Part shown: one piece after another, positions 17,686 through 25,962 of the stretch
Layout: every line of letters begins with the position of its first letter
How positions within the stretch are numbered: position 1 is the stretch's first letter
Assembly: GCA_964581565.1 (NCBI GenBank)
Contig: CAZOOZ010000008.1
Location: forward strand, 1-64,000
Direction of reading: 5' to 3'
Origin: UBA1433 sp964581565
Lineage (GTDB): Bacteria; Bacillota; Clostridia; Eubacteriales; UBA1433
DNA length: 64,000 nt
The notes under the pieces: generated by a model
Databases searched by the model: none
Told to the model about the DNA's origin: nothing
The model's input: the letters and a program-made list of their open reading frames with translations, nothing else
Made by a program: the position numbers and the translations under genes

Positions 17686-18846
17686 TTATAAAGACGGTGT
17701 GGAGCAATAGATGCTAAATAATCCTATAGTATCGTTTACTTCAGGCTTTGTTTTTTTGCCGTTTGCAACGCTGATTATTTCTTCGAAAATTTCTTCGCCC
17801 ATTTCTTCAATAGAAAGTCCGTCAACGATTTTGCCTGCATTGATGTCAATGTCGTCCGTCATGGTGTTATAGAGTCGTGTCGTTGAGGCAATTTTGATTA
17901 CAGGAACAGTCGGGAAGCCATATGGATTTCCTCGCCCCGTGGTGAATAATACGATTTGTGCACCGCCTGCGACAACGGCGGTGGTAGATTCCGTATCGTA
18001 GCCGGTGGCATCCATGACGATTAAGCCTTTTTCAGTTGGGATGGTTGCGTTATCGACTACTTGATTGATTGGCGTATGTCCGCCTTTGCATACGCAGCCC
18101 AGACTTTTTTCTTGAATGGTCGTCATTCCACCTGCCATATTTCCGGGAGAAATTACAAAATCTGCCTTGTTGCCCATGCACTTTTCTACAAGTGCGTAAC
18201 GATCTTCGAGTATTCTTCTTAAGTCATCTGCCACTTGTTTATTTTTTGCACGAGATTGCAATATATCAAGCGTGCCTATCAATTCTGTTGTTTCCGTAAT
18301 AATCACCCTGCCGCCTTGCTCTATTACTTTATCACAAGCGATGCCTACCGCGCTGTTGGCCGTGCTGCCTGAGAATGCATCGCTTCCTCCGCATTGAAGA
18401 CCAATGGTGAGTTGAGATAATTCAAATTCCACTTTTTCTTGCTCTTTGGCTTCCCGCAAGAATCTTTCAAGAATTGGAATAGAGGCTTCAACCGTTTTAT
18501 AAGTTCCTCCTGTTTGTTGAATGTTGATATGTTCGACCGGTTTGCCGATCGCTTTAATATCTTCAACAAGTTTATTTGTATCTAATATCTCGCAACCAAG
18601 AGCGATAACTAAAACGGCATAAACGTTGGGATGAGAGGCTACATGTAAAAAAGTTTTATGATGCAGAGCAGTATCTGCAGGGCCGCGCGCGCATCCGTAG
18701 GCATGCATGAGCGTGGTTACTTGCGGGACTTTTTCCTTGATTTTATGTATAACACCATTACAACAACCAACAGATGGAAGCACGACTACGTGATTACGTA
18801 TACCGTATCTTCCGTCGGCTCTTTTATAACCATATAACGTATTCAT
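17686..18846 (-). CDS. UxaA/SuyB-like dehydratase, large subunit
   Basis: A 386-residue protein of the UxaA family (altronate/galactarate dehydratase, (2R)-sulfolactate sulfo-lyase large subunit). Family blocks: GYKRADGRYGIRNHVVVLPSVGCCN (about residues 5-29), HAYGCARG, LGCEILD, IGLQCGGSDAFSGSTANSAVG (about 146-166), SPGNMAGGMTTIQEKSLGC, and FTTGRGNPYGFPTVPVIKI (about 302-320). The conserved cysteines suit an iron-dependent lyase. The N-terminal SAF domain of full-length UxaA is absent and is encoded separately just upstream, overlapping by ATGA. This split arrangement and the lengths (90 plus 386 residues) match SuyA/SuyB as well as split altronate-type dehydratases. The substrate is therefore an acidic hydroxy compound of unknown identity. 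Confidence 0.85.
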   Translation of the reverse strand: MNTLYGYKRADGRYGIRNHVVVLPSVGCCNGVIHKIKEKVPQVTTLMHAYGCARGPADTALHHKTFLHVASHPNVYAVLVIALGCEILDTNKLVEDIKAIGKPVEHINIQQTGGTYKTVEASIPILERFLREAKEQEKVEFELSQLTIGLQCGGSDAFSGSTANSAVGIACDKVIEQGGRVIITETTELIGTLDILQSRAKNKQVADDLRRILEDRYALVEKCMGNKADFVISPGNMAGGMTTIQEKSLGCVCKGGHTPINQVVDNATIPTEKGLIVMDATGYDTESTTAVVAGGAQIVLFTTGRGNPYGFPTVPVIKIASTTRLYNTMTDDIDINAGKIVDGLSIEEMGEEIFEEIISVANGKKTKPEVNDTIGLFSIYCSTPSL

Positions 18847-19115
18847 AATCGTTTGCCTCCCTGAATATTATGGACATGCAGCCATTGCCCTTTTGCAATA
18901 TCACTCATTGCTTTGCCTATAGAATATCCATATTTGATAACATCGCCATTTTTCTTTATATCCTGTATGCTGACTTTATGCGCAAAAGGGATATCACTTT
19001 GAGCTTCAAAAAATTCATCATTACTGAGTATGATCAAGTCGCCCTTTTTTAATTCTGTAATGCACATAGCTACATTATCTTTGACATTAAGCTTTATGGC
19101 ATTTCTTTTTTTCAT
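18843..19115 (-). CDS. SAF-domain small subunit of the dehydratase
   Basis: A 90-residue SAF-domain protein, equivalent to the N-terminal domain of UxaA/GarD or the small subunit SuyA. It contains the family's DNVAMCITELKKGD segment (about residues 8-21), the IPFAHKVSIQDIKKNGDVIKYGYSIGKA core (about 40-66; KxxxxxIxKGxxVxKYGxxIG-like) and the closing GQWLHVHNI. The SAF domain helps form the substrate pocket of the lyase. The start at 19115 follows GGAGG with five bases; an earlier in-frame codon has no such signal. The 4-base overlap with the large subunit indicates equal expression of the two parts. Confidence 0.85.
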   Translation of the reverse strand: MKKRNAIKLNVKDNVAMCITELKKGDLIILSNDEFFEAQSDIPFAHKVSIQDIKKNGDVIKYGYSIGKAMSDIAKGQWLHVHNIQGGKRL

Positions 19116-19212
19116 AAAAACCTCCTTATATATACTTACTGCGTGCAATCGTTTAATATATATTATTACTCCTTTTCGGACATGTCAATATAAGATAAAA
19201 AAACAATCAAAA

Positions 19213-19237
19213 TACAGCAGGTTTAATACCTGCTGTA
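19213..19237 (-). terminator. Terminator of GntR paralogue 4
   Basis: TACAGCAGGT and ACCTGCTGTA pair perfectly over 10 bp around a five-base loop. On the minus strand TTTTGATTGTTTTTTT follows. It separates the GntR gene from the dehydratase operon, which must have its own promoter between here and 19115. Confidence 0.7.
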
Positions 19238-19275
19238 AATAAAATATTCTCAAATTGGAATATTGGAATACAGAT

Positions 19276-19971
19276 TTAAAATAAATTCGGCATAATGTGT
19301 GCCTGAGCTGAATTTATATGATTTTGCATGGCTGCCGCAGCAACATCCGGTATGCATGTTTTTATACCATTGATAACGGAATCATGTTGTTTGACGGCAA
19401 AATGGCTGTAAATATCTGTTTTTTTGATGATAGAATTATCTATCGGAGCATAAACGAAATACCGGTCTATATGACATTCTATAACATCATACATTTGCAG
19501 AAGAAATTTATTTGCACAAAGCTCCAGGATTGTTTTATGAAATTGTTTGTTTATAGGTTGTGCTGTTTTGAAGTTGCCCGCCAATACGGCTTGTTCAAAA
19601 CTTCTGTTGATGATTTCCAATTGACTGATATCTTCTGCGTCTGCTCTCTCGGTCAAAAGCCAGACCGCTTTTACTTCCAGGGCCTCCCTGGAGGTACGCA
19701 CTTCCTGTAATTCATAGATATCCAAATCTTTCACATAAAGTCCGTGACCGGATTGCACGGTAGCAAGGCCTACTGATTGCAGCATATTGAATGCTTCTTT
19801 AACGGTTGTTCGGCTCACGTTAAGATTATTAGATACGTTCGATATAGAAAGCTTGCTTCCGGGCGAGATTGTTAAGTCGACTATGTTGGCATACAAAAAC
19901 CTGTAGACTAATTTATTTAAGGGATCTAAAGGGTACTTGGATGCCAGTTCAAAAAACTTTGAATAATTCAT
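19276..19971 (-). CDS. GntR/FCD transcription regulator, paralogue 4
   Basis: A 231-residue FadR-type regulator upstream of the split dehydratase, on the same strand. It shares the unusual KYPLDPLNKLVYRFLYANI N-terminus and the LNVSRTTVKEAFNML recognition region with the other three GntR proteins of this block. Its FCD domain differs: the usual metal-ligand Asp before FH is Asn (NKQFHKTI), while His in VKQHDSV and QNHINSA remain. AGTTTTT and a weak GGAG-like sequence precede the ATG. Position suggests control of the dehydratase operon in response to its substrate; this is inference. Confidence 0.87.
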   Translation of the reverse strand: MNYSKFFELASKYPLDPLNKLVYRFLYANIVDLTISPGSKLSISNVSNNLNVSRTTVKEAFNMLQSVGLATVQSGHGLYVKDLDIYELQEVRTSREALEVKAVWLLTERADAEDISQLEIINRSFEQAVLAGNFKTAQPINKQFHKTILELCANKFLLQMYDVIECHIDRYFVYAPIDNSIIKKTDIYSHFAVKQHDSVINGIKTCIPDVAAAAMQNHINSAQAHIMPNLF

Positions 19972-20052
19972 AAAAACTCCAATTAAAGTATAATACTCAA
20001 TATAGGATGTATATTATTATAATCTGAATTAAATAAAAAAGTAAATAATAAA

Positions 20053-20532
20053 TTAATCTTTGAAAAACTTATTTAAAGTTTTATTCTTTTCGATAAGCAA
20101 TAATAGAGGCAAGCCAATGATATATACGGCGATCGCTTCTCCCAAGGCAACCCATAAGGCAGCATAAATAAATTTAACCTGCAGCATATATGAGAGCACA
20201 TACCCTATAATAACCATGTTAATTAAGACATACGGCAGAGGAACTAAAAACTTATTTTTTATCTTTGTCGCTACATAAGCCGAGAGAGCAGTAGCCAGAG
20301 TGCCAAAAACAATATCAATCAGCCCGAAAGGGCTTGATAAATTAGCAAGCAAACATCCAAGTGCGAGGCCCGGAATAGCGGCTGGGGTAAAATATGCAAA
20401 AATGCCCAGCGCTTCAGCTATTCTGACTTGCATTAAAGAATAACTGATCGGAGCAAAAAGAATTGTAAGTGCCAGGTAAACAGAGGCAATTAATGCGGAT
20501 TTTATAATATATTTGATTTTTTTATTCATCAT
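20053..20532 (-). CDS. queT: QueT family queuosine-precursor transporter (ECF S component)
   Basis: A 159-residue membrane protein with about five helices, matching QueT (formerly DUF988), the substrate-binding unit of ECF transporters for queuosine precursors such as preQ0/preQ1. The conserved FAPISYSLMQVRIAEALGIFAYFTPAAIPGLALGCLLANL region (about residues 26-65) with MQVRxxEAL is diagnostic, as is FGLIDIVFGTLATALSAY (about 69-86). The ECF energising module is not in this window and is presumably shared. The neighbouring upstream sequence was checked for a preQ1 riboswitch, without success. AAGGA precedes the tandem ATGATG; either ATG could be used. Confidence 0.85.
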   Translation of the reverse strand: MMNKKIKYIIKSALIASVYLALTILFAPISYSLMQVRIAEALGIFAYFTPAAIPGLALGCLLANLSSPFGLIDIVFGTLATALSAYVATKIKNKFLVPLPYVLINMVIIGYVLSYMLQVKFIYAALWVALGEAIAVYIIGLPLLLLIEKNKTLNKFFKD

Positions 20533-20633
20533 TAAAATTTCCTTGGTTCATTTAAATATAATAAACATTTTTTTTATAAAGTAAATGTATTTTTAAAAAT
20601 AATTTGATATAATAAATCAACTGGAGGGAAAAA

Positions 20634-21929
20634 ATGCCTGAATATTGCATGGTTTTAGGAAGCGACGACGAGAAGAGTTTATTTGAGTTAGGAATGTGGA
20701 AAGCTTGCATGGATGCCGGAATAGAATTAAAGGCGATTGCTGGTTCCGCTTTTGGTGCTCTCAATGCCGTGCTTTTGGCTCAAGGTGATTTTGAAAAAGC
20801 TATTCGTCTGTGGTCGCGCGCCTCAGAGAGTAGAATTTTTTCTGATTTTTATGATTTAAGAAGAAAATATTCGGAAAATTTCACCACTCCGGAGAACGAA
20901 GAAATTTTAAAACTAATTGAGTTTATTATAGAAGATAATGATCCGGTTATTGAGAAGATAGACAGGCTCTTGCATACACATATAGATGAAAAAAAAGTGC
21001 GTGAGTCAAAAACAGAAACCTACATCATTACAATATCATCAACCAGTTTTGCGGCGGTTGTGCTGCCACTTTCACAAATACCCTCAGGTCAGCTGATTGA
21101 GACGATAAAGTTTGGGCTGCTTGCTTATTTGTTTTTCTATATCAGTTCAGATGAATATGAAATCAATATTTTAGACGACGCCGCCTACAAGGCCATATCT
21201 GATAAGTGTGAAATAATCATTACACCCCAGTTGCTCAATTCGGACACGCTGATTTCAAGATATGCCTCCAATGAATTTATTATTGTTGAAAACTCAGAAT
21301 ATTTGGGGCTTTCTTATACCCACACTTTTGAAAGTATGAAACGAAACATTCAAATCGGGCTTCTCGATACATTAAAGACATTTAATATCTTATCGGGTAA
21401 AGAATACTATATTGACATGAATGCATCTTCATCTTTATTCGAATGGTTCGAAAAATATTTTTGCATTCCAATCATAGACGAATTGAATGAAAAAATTGGG
21501 CAGTTACTCAATATACATAACACGGAAATACAAAGTAATATTTTAAAAGGCATAGAGGTGCTCACTTCAAGCGGAAGATATAAAAATGAAAATTTATATT
21601 TAAGCGCTCTTGAGACATGTGCGGCAATGCTGTATATTGAGCGGGCAAAACGATATAGTCCCGATGCGTTGATTAATGAAATTATTATTGGGGCCAACAA
21701 TATCATCCAAAAAAATTATGCTGCCATTAGGGATGAAGAAAATATATTTAAAGCAATGTCCGGGAAATCAGAACTGCCAAGTTTTACGGATGAATCCAGC
21801 CCTGCAATCAACATGATTTATTTTTTGTGCGCGCCGATAAACTCAAATATTTTTCTGTATTTTATAAATTCTATGAAACCGGAAATGAAAGTAGCCATTA
21901 TTACTTTGATTTATTTACTGATTTATTAA
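20634..21929 (+). CDS. Patatin-like protein lacking the catalytic serine
   Basis: A 431-residue protein whose first 200 residues follow the patatin layout: an N-terminal strand and loop (MVLGSDDEKSLFELGMWKACMDAGIE), then IAGSAFGALNAVLLAQGD aligned with the nucleophile elbow, and an LDDAA segment near residue 172 at the place of the DG[GA] dyad. However, the elbow reads G37-S-A39-F-G41 where active patatins have G-x-S-x-G, so the nucleophile position is alanine. The glycine-rich oxyanion loop is also replaced by GSDDEKS. About 230 C-terminal residues are of unknown nature. It may be a non-catalytic lipid-binding relative. GGAGGG precedes the ATG. It is a single-gene unit closed by a terminator. 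Confidence 0.55.
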   Translation: MPEYCMVLGSDDEKSLFELGMWKACMDAGIELKAIAGSAFGALNAVLLAQGDFEKAIRLWSRASESRIFSDFYDLRRKYSENFTTPENEEILKLIEFIIEDNDPVIEKIDRLLHTHIDEKKVRESKTETYIITISSTSFAAVVLPLSQIPSGQLIETIKFGLLAYLFFYISSDEYEINILDDAAYKAISDKCEIIITPQLLNSDTLISRYASNEFIIVENSEYLGLSYTHTFESMKRNIQIGLLDTLKTFNILSGKEYYIDMNASSSLFEWFEKYFCIPIIDELNEKIGQLLNIHNTEIQSNILKGIEVLTSSGRYKNENLYLSALETCAAMLYIERAKRYSPDALINEIIIGANNIIQKNYAAIRDEENIFKAMSGKSELPSFTDESSPAINMIYFLCAPINSNIFLYFINSMKPEMKVAIITLIYLLIY

Positions 21930-21950
21930 CAGGTTATATCTTTGAGCAGG

Positions 21951-21972
21951 CGGCTTAAAAAGCCGTTTTTTT
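21951..21972 (+). terminator. Rho-independent terminator
   Basis: CGGCT-TAAAA-AGCCG hairpin followed by seven T. It ends the patatin-like gene and faces the convergent zupT gene. Confidence 0.72.
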
Positions 21973-21975
21973 ATT

Positions 21976-22758
21976 TTAAATTAAAAGGCCGATTGAGATA
22001 ACGATCATACCGGCTACCCAACCTAAAAAACAAATCGCACTGCCGGCATATGTACGCGCCTTAGATAATAGTTCCTGTAATGCGATGTAGATCATTACCC
22101 CGGATGCCAAAGCATAAATAATACTCATACTGTAGGCATTCATATAATTTCTAAATAAAAAATAAGCAAGCAGACCGCCGAATGGTTCTGCCAGTCCTGC
22201 AAGCAATGCAGTAAGCAAAGCGCGTTTTCTATTTTGCGTAGCATAATAAAAAGCGCTTGCAATACAAAGTCCTTCCGGGATGTTGTGAAGCGTAATGGCT
22301 ACAACGATTACGAACCCGCTTTTTAGATCATATGCGCTCGACATAAAGGCAGCCATTCCCTCTGGGATATTGTGGATAATAATTCCAAGACATGTAACGA
22401 TCCCTGCAAGCAGCGCTTGTTTTTTTTTAGCATCTAAAGGTTGATCGGCGGGTATTATTTTCGGGGCATCATCAATAAATCGATTAATGAAAGCCATCAT
22501 TCCTATTCCGGCAAAGAAAACAATGACTGCATAGTAAGCGGATATTTCTCTTGCATAGCGGTTGATATTCTCAATTGCCGAAGGCATAATCTCCATAAAC
22601 GAAATATAAATCATGACGCCTGCGGAAAAAGACAGTGTAAAGGCAATATATTTATCATCAACATGCTTAAATAATACGGATATTAAACCGCCTATTCCTG
22701 TTGCAAGACCGGCAAGAGCAGTGAGCATAAATGCCTGCCAGAAGATTATATCTACCAT
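21976..22758 (-). CDS. zupT: ZIP family metal transporter ZupT
   Basis: A 260-residue, eight-helix ZIP transporter importing zinc and other divalent metals. Diagnostic elements are the glycine-rich second helix region (ALAGLATGIGGLISVLFK), FSAGVMIYISFMEIMP, and the paired metal-binding helices HNIPEGMAAFMSS and HNIPEGLCIASAFYY (about residues 135-147 and 160-174). LLAGLAEPFGGLLAYFLF follows. The length and order match ZupT. The ATG at 22758 has AAAGGA ten bases upstream; a TTG two codons earlier is closer (four bases), so the exact start is uncertain. Confidence 0.92.
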   Translation of the reverse strand: MVDIIFWQAFMLTALAGLATGIGGLISVLFKHVDDKYIAFTLSFSAGVMIYISFMEIMPSAIENINRYAREISAYYAVIVFFAGIGMMAFINRFIDDAPKIIPADQPLDAKKKQALLAGIVTCLGIIIHNIPEGMAAFMSSAYDLKSGFVIVVAITLHNIPEGLCIASAFYYATQNRKRALLTALLAGLAEPFGGLLAYFLFRNYMNAYSMSIIYALASGVMIYIALQELLSKARTYAGSAICFLGWVAGMIVISIGLLI

Positions 22759-22911
22759 GCGCAAATAATCCTTTTTATTTTAAATGTATGGTGCCTTGCA
22801 GCTAAACATTACAAGTTGCCGTGTCTATTTATGGCAAAAAGATATAGGATAATTTTATATAAAGTGATATAATAATAAGACTTAATTTTGATCATGCGCA
22901 GGAGTAGTGGT

Positions 22912-23877
22912 ATGAATAAATTCGAATATATTCTGTCTAATGAAGATATGGGTGTAAGCATCATTGAAAATATTTTTATTAATCATTATATGCCCGGTGC
23001 AAACGGAGAATATGTTAAAGTTTATATTTGGGGGCTAAAATATGCCTATAATAGCTTGCAGGCAAACATAAAAGATGTTGATATTGCACAAGCACTCGGG
23101 CTTTTGGAAAGTGATATTTCAAAAGCATGGGAATACTGGCAAAGCGAAGGGATTATTCGGATTATTCAAAAAAATAAAGATGAAAAAATAATACAATATT
23201 TGAATATAAAATCAATTGTATGGTCGACAAAGCGCTTTTTAGATGAAGCCGATAATTATTCAACGGAAGAAGCAAAGAAGCGTAAACAAATGTTTTTACA
23301 AATCGAGGATGTTTACAGACGACCGCTTTCTTCAAAAGAAATGTCCAATATTAATATGTGGATCGACGAATATAAATTCAGCATCCAAACAGTGTTGCTT
23401 CTGATCAATGATTGTGCGTCAAGAGGGCATATTGAATTAAACTATTTAAACCAAGTAGCTCAAAACTGGTATGATAATAATGTGAACACATATGACGAAG
23501 CCATGGATTATCTCTCCGAGAACAAAAATAAATGGGAAAAGTATAATGAAATTTTCAAATATCTTGGATTCAATCGCATGCCCAGCAAGGCGGAACAAAA
23601 ATTAATAGACGGTTGGTTTGATGCGTATGGATTCGATATGACCACGATTCGAAAAGCGCTCGACACAACCGTATCGATCGATAAACCAAGCATTAAATAT
23701 ATCGATAGTGTTTTAAAAGATTGGCACGAATCGGGTGAAGTAAAGACTTCGCCAACAAAAAAACCAAAACGTAAACAAAGTAAACACAAACTGGCGAATA
23801 AACATGAATATGATTTTGCGGAGCTTGAGAAAAAATGGTTGAACAGAGACGAGGCCGAAGATGAGATATCTGATTGA
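22912..23877 (+). CDS. dnaD: DnaD/DnaB-type replication initiation protein
   Basis: A 321-residue DnaD-like protein of Gram-positive primosome assembly. The N-terminal winged helix (about residues 1-100: VKVYIWGLKYAY, IAQALGLLESDISKAWEYWQSEGIIRI) is followed by two DnaD/DnaB-2 domains. The first is at about 130-200 (YRRPLSSKEMSNINMWIDEYKFSIQTVLLLINDC), the second at about 215-270 (LGFNRMPSKAEQKLIDGWFDAYGFDMTTIRKALD). The tail is basic and disordered (KKPKRKQSKHK). The start at 22912 follows AGGAG; an earlier in-frame codon does not. Its last 17 bases overlap the helicase-loader gene, the usual dnaD/dnaI-type pairing in clostridia. Confidence 0.88.
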   Translation: MNKFEYILSNEDMGVSIIENIFINHYMPGANGEYVKVYIWGLKYAYNSLQANIKDVDIAQALGLLESDISKAWEYWQSEGIIRIIQKNKDEKIIQYLNIKSIVWSTKRFLDEADNYSTEEAKKRKQMFLQIEDVYRRPLSSKEMSNINMWIDEYKFSIQTVLLLINDCASRGHIELNYLNQVAQNWYDNNVNTYDEAMDYLSENKNKWEKYNEIFKYLGFNRMPSKAEQKLIDGWFDAYGFDMTTIRKALDTTVSIDKPSIKYIDSVLKDWHESGEVKTSPTKKPKRKQSKHKLANKHEYDFAELEKKWLNRDEAEDEISD

Positions 23878-24826
23878 ACAAACACTTAAAGAGCTTGAAA
23901 AAAAACGTCTGCATGCACAAAATAAAGCAGAACACAGTAAAAATAAAATTTATAGTGAAATTAAAGAGTTGGAAGTGCTTGACAAAAAAATTTCCGAGCT
24001 GGGAATTGAGTCGCTATTACTTTTGCATCTTGGGGATTTTTCTAATAAAAAGGAAATTTTCAATCAGATTGAGAGCTTCAAAGAACAGAAAAAAACACTG
24101 CTAAAAAAACATAAATATAATGAAGAAGATTACTGGCCTAAATATAGTTGCAGTCTGTGCAATGATACGGGGATGATCAATGATGAATACTGTATATGCC
24201 TAAAACAATCTGTCGCCGCAAAACTTTACGGACAAACGGCTTTGGAATCTGTGTTGGAAAAGGAAAATTTTGAAACATTTAATTTAGAATTATTTTCCAA
24301 CAGGGCTCCGAAAGGAAAAAAGAGCCCGCGCAAAAACATGGAGAAGATCTATGAAGAATGTGTTTTATATACAAAGAATTTTAATAAAGATTCAGAAAAT
24401 TTGTTTTTTACGGGCAGTACAGGTGTCGGGAAAACGTTTATGATCAATTGTGTCGTAGCGGATCTTTTAAAAAAAGGAATCTATATTATTTATATGATTT
24501 CAACTGACTTGATCGATTTACTAAGAAAAAGCCGGCTAAGCGAATATTCTGCTACGATAGACAGTTCTTTCGTTGAGGCACTGTATACCTGTGATTTGCT
24601 CATCATTGATGATTTAGGAACTGAGAATGCTACTGATTTTGCGATCGATGAATTATTCAATTTGCTCAACAAACGTCTTCTGGCAAACAAGCAAATCATT
24701 ATTTCAACAAATCTTACATTAGATGAGCTGGAAGATATGTATTCCATAAGAATTTTTTCTCGTATTATGGGTAGTTTTAAACCATACGAATTTCTCGGAA
24801 ATGACATTAGAATAAAATTAAATTAA
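23861..24826 (+). CDS. DnaC/DnaI-type helicase loader ATPase
   Basis: A 321-residue AAA+ protein. The N-terminal third is coiled and ends in a zinc-finger-like set CSLCNDTG...CICL (about residues 96-112), as in clostridial DnaC/DnaI homologues. The ATPase core has Walker A GSTGVGKTF (about 186-194), Walker B LLIIDDLGTE (about 246-255) and an Arg-containing sensor region IRIFSRIMGSF (about 296-306). It loads the replicative helicase, working with DnaD encoded immediately upstream (17-base overlap). It differs from transposon IstB proteins in the N-terminal finger and context. Confidence 0.88.
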   Translation: MRYLIEQTLKELEKKRLHAQNKAEHSKNKIYSEIKELEVLDKKISELGIESLLLLHLGDFSNKKEIFNQIESFKEQKKTLLKKHKYNEEDYWPKYSCSLCNDTGMINDEYCICLKQSVAAKLYGQTALESVLEKENFETFNLELFSNRAPKGKKSPRKNMEKIYEECVLYTKNFNKDSENLFFTGSTGVGKTFMINCVVADLLKKGIYIIYMISTDLIDLLRKSRLSEYSATIDSSFVEALYTCDLLIIDDLGTENATDFAIDELFNLLNKRLLANKQIIISTNLTLDELEDMYSIRIFSRIMGSFKPYEFLGNDIRIKLN

Positions 24827-24907
24827 TTTTTTTATAAATTCCTTGATTTTTTAGCATTAAAATGTATAATTATAATTTATAATGAATATTAATACAGAGG
24901 TGTGCGT

Positions 24908-25945
24908 ATGAAAGTTAAAGTTGGCATTATCGGTGCTACAGGATATGCCGGTATAGAATTGGTACGGTTGCTGCTGGCACATCCAATGGTAAGCCTTACT
25001 TGTATATCATCAATTTCATATATGGGAAAACCTTTAAGTGAGGTCTATCCGGCAATGAGTGAGCTTTATGACGTTATTTTGAGCGACGAAGAGCAAGTGG
25101 TCGAAAGCTGCGATGTTGTTTTTGCATCACTGCCGCATGGACTGAGTGAAGATATTGCAAAAAAATGCTACGAAAAAAATAGATTATTTATCGATTTAGG
25201 AGCCGATTTCAGGCTGGCGGACGAGGAAGATTACAAAGCTTGGTATGGAAATAATTATACCCAAAAGCAATTACATACAAAGGCAGTCTATTCCATTCCT
25301 GAGTTGAATAGAGACGAACTGAAAGATGTCGTTTTGATTGCGAATCCGGGATGTTATCCCACAAGTGCGGCGTTAGCGCTCGTACCTGCACTGCAGGCTG
25401 AACTAGTAGACTTATCAAGCATCATCATTGATTCAAAATCAGGTGTCAGCGGAGCGGGCAGGGGACTTAATCTTTCAACACATTATCCTGAATGCAACGA
25501 AGCATTTGCTCCTTATAAAATAGCTTCTCACAGACACACGCCCGAAATCGAGCAAACCTTAAGCAGATACGCAAAAGAAAAAGTTACAATTACGTTTGTG
25601 CCGCATTTGCTTCCCGTGAACAGAGGAATTCTTACAACGGCGTATGCAAATCTAAAAAAACAGATAGATCATAAAGAAATAATACGGTATTATAAAGACT
25701 TTTATATGAAAGATAAATTTGTTCGTATCATGAATAAAGATGAAATCAGTAATATAAAGTACGTGAGATATTCAAATTATTGCAATATATCGCTTCATAA
25801 AGATAATCGAACCAATCGCCTGATCATTATCAGTGCAATTGACAATATGGTAAAAGGGGCCGCGGGCCAGGCTATTCAGAATATGAATATAGCTTTAAAA
25901 ATACCGGAAGACGCAGGATTGTGCTACATTGCTCCGTCAATTTAA
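24908..25945 (+). CDS. argC: N-acetyl-gamma-glutamyl-phosphate reductase
   Basis: A 345-residue NADPH-dependent ArgC, reducing N-acetylglutamyl phosphate to the semialdehyde, third step toward ornithine. The Rossmann motif GIIGATGYAGIELVRLL (residues 6-22), the catalytic cysteine in NPGCYPTSAALAL (about 147-159) and the family's HRHTPEIEQ (about 207-215) and PHLLPVNRGI (about 234-243) are present. The ATG at 24908 follows AGAGG at seven bases; a GTG two codons upstream is possible. It heads the argCJBD operon, with 17 bases to argJ. Confidence 0.95.
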   Translation: MKVKVGIIGATGYAGIELVRLLLAHPMVSLTCISSISYMGKPLSEVYPAMSELYDVILSDEEQVVESCDVVFASLPHGLSEDIAKKCYEKNRLFIDLGADFRLADEEDYKAWYGNNYTQKQLHTKAVYSIPELNRDELKDVVLIANPGCYPTSAALALVPALQAELVDLSSIIIDSKSGVSGAGRGLNLSTHYPECNEAFAPYKIASHRHTPEIEQTLSRYAKEKVTITFVPHLLPVNRGILTTAYANLKKQIDHKEIIRYYKDFYMKDKFVRIMNKDEISNIKYVRYSNYCNISLHKDNRTNRLIIISAIDNMVKGAAGQAIQNMNIALKIPEDAGLCYIAPSI

Positions 25946-25962
25946 ATATAAAGGAAGAATAA

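Noticed and set aside
20533..20633. Possible preQ1 riboswitch before queT
   Set aside because: The stretch is short and lacks the conserved AGAGG...ACUAAGGA-like arrangement; only an ordinary AAGGA ribosome binding site is present.
24860..24907. Possible ARG box before argC
   Set aside because: TATAATGAATATTAAT resembles an ArgR half-site, but the surrounding DNA is so AT-rich that such matches are expected by chance, and no second clear half was found.
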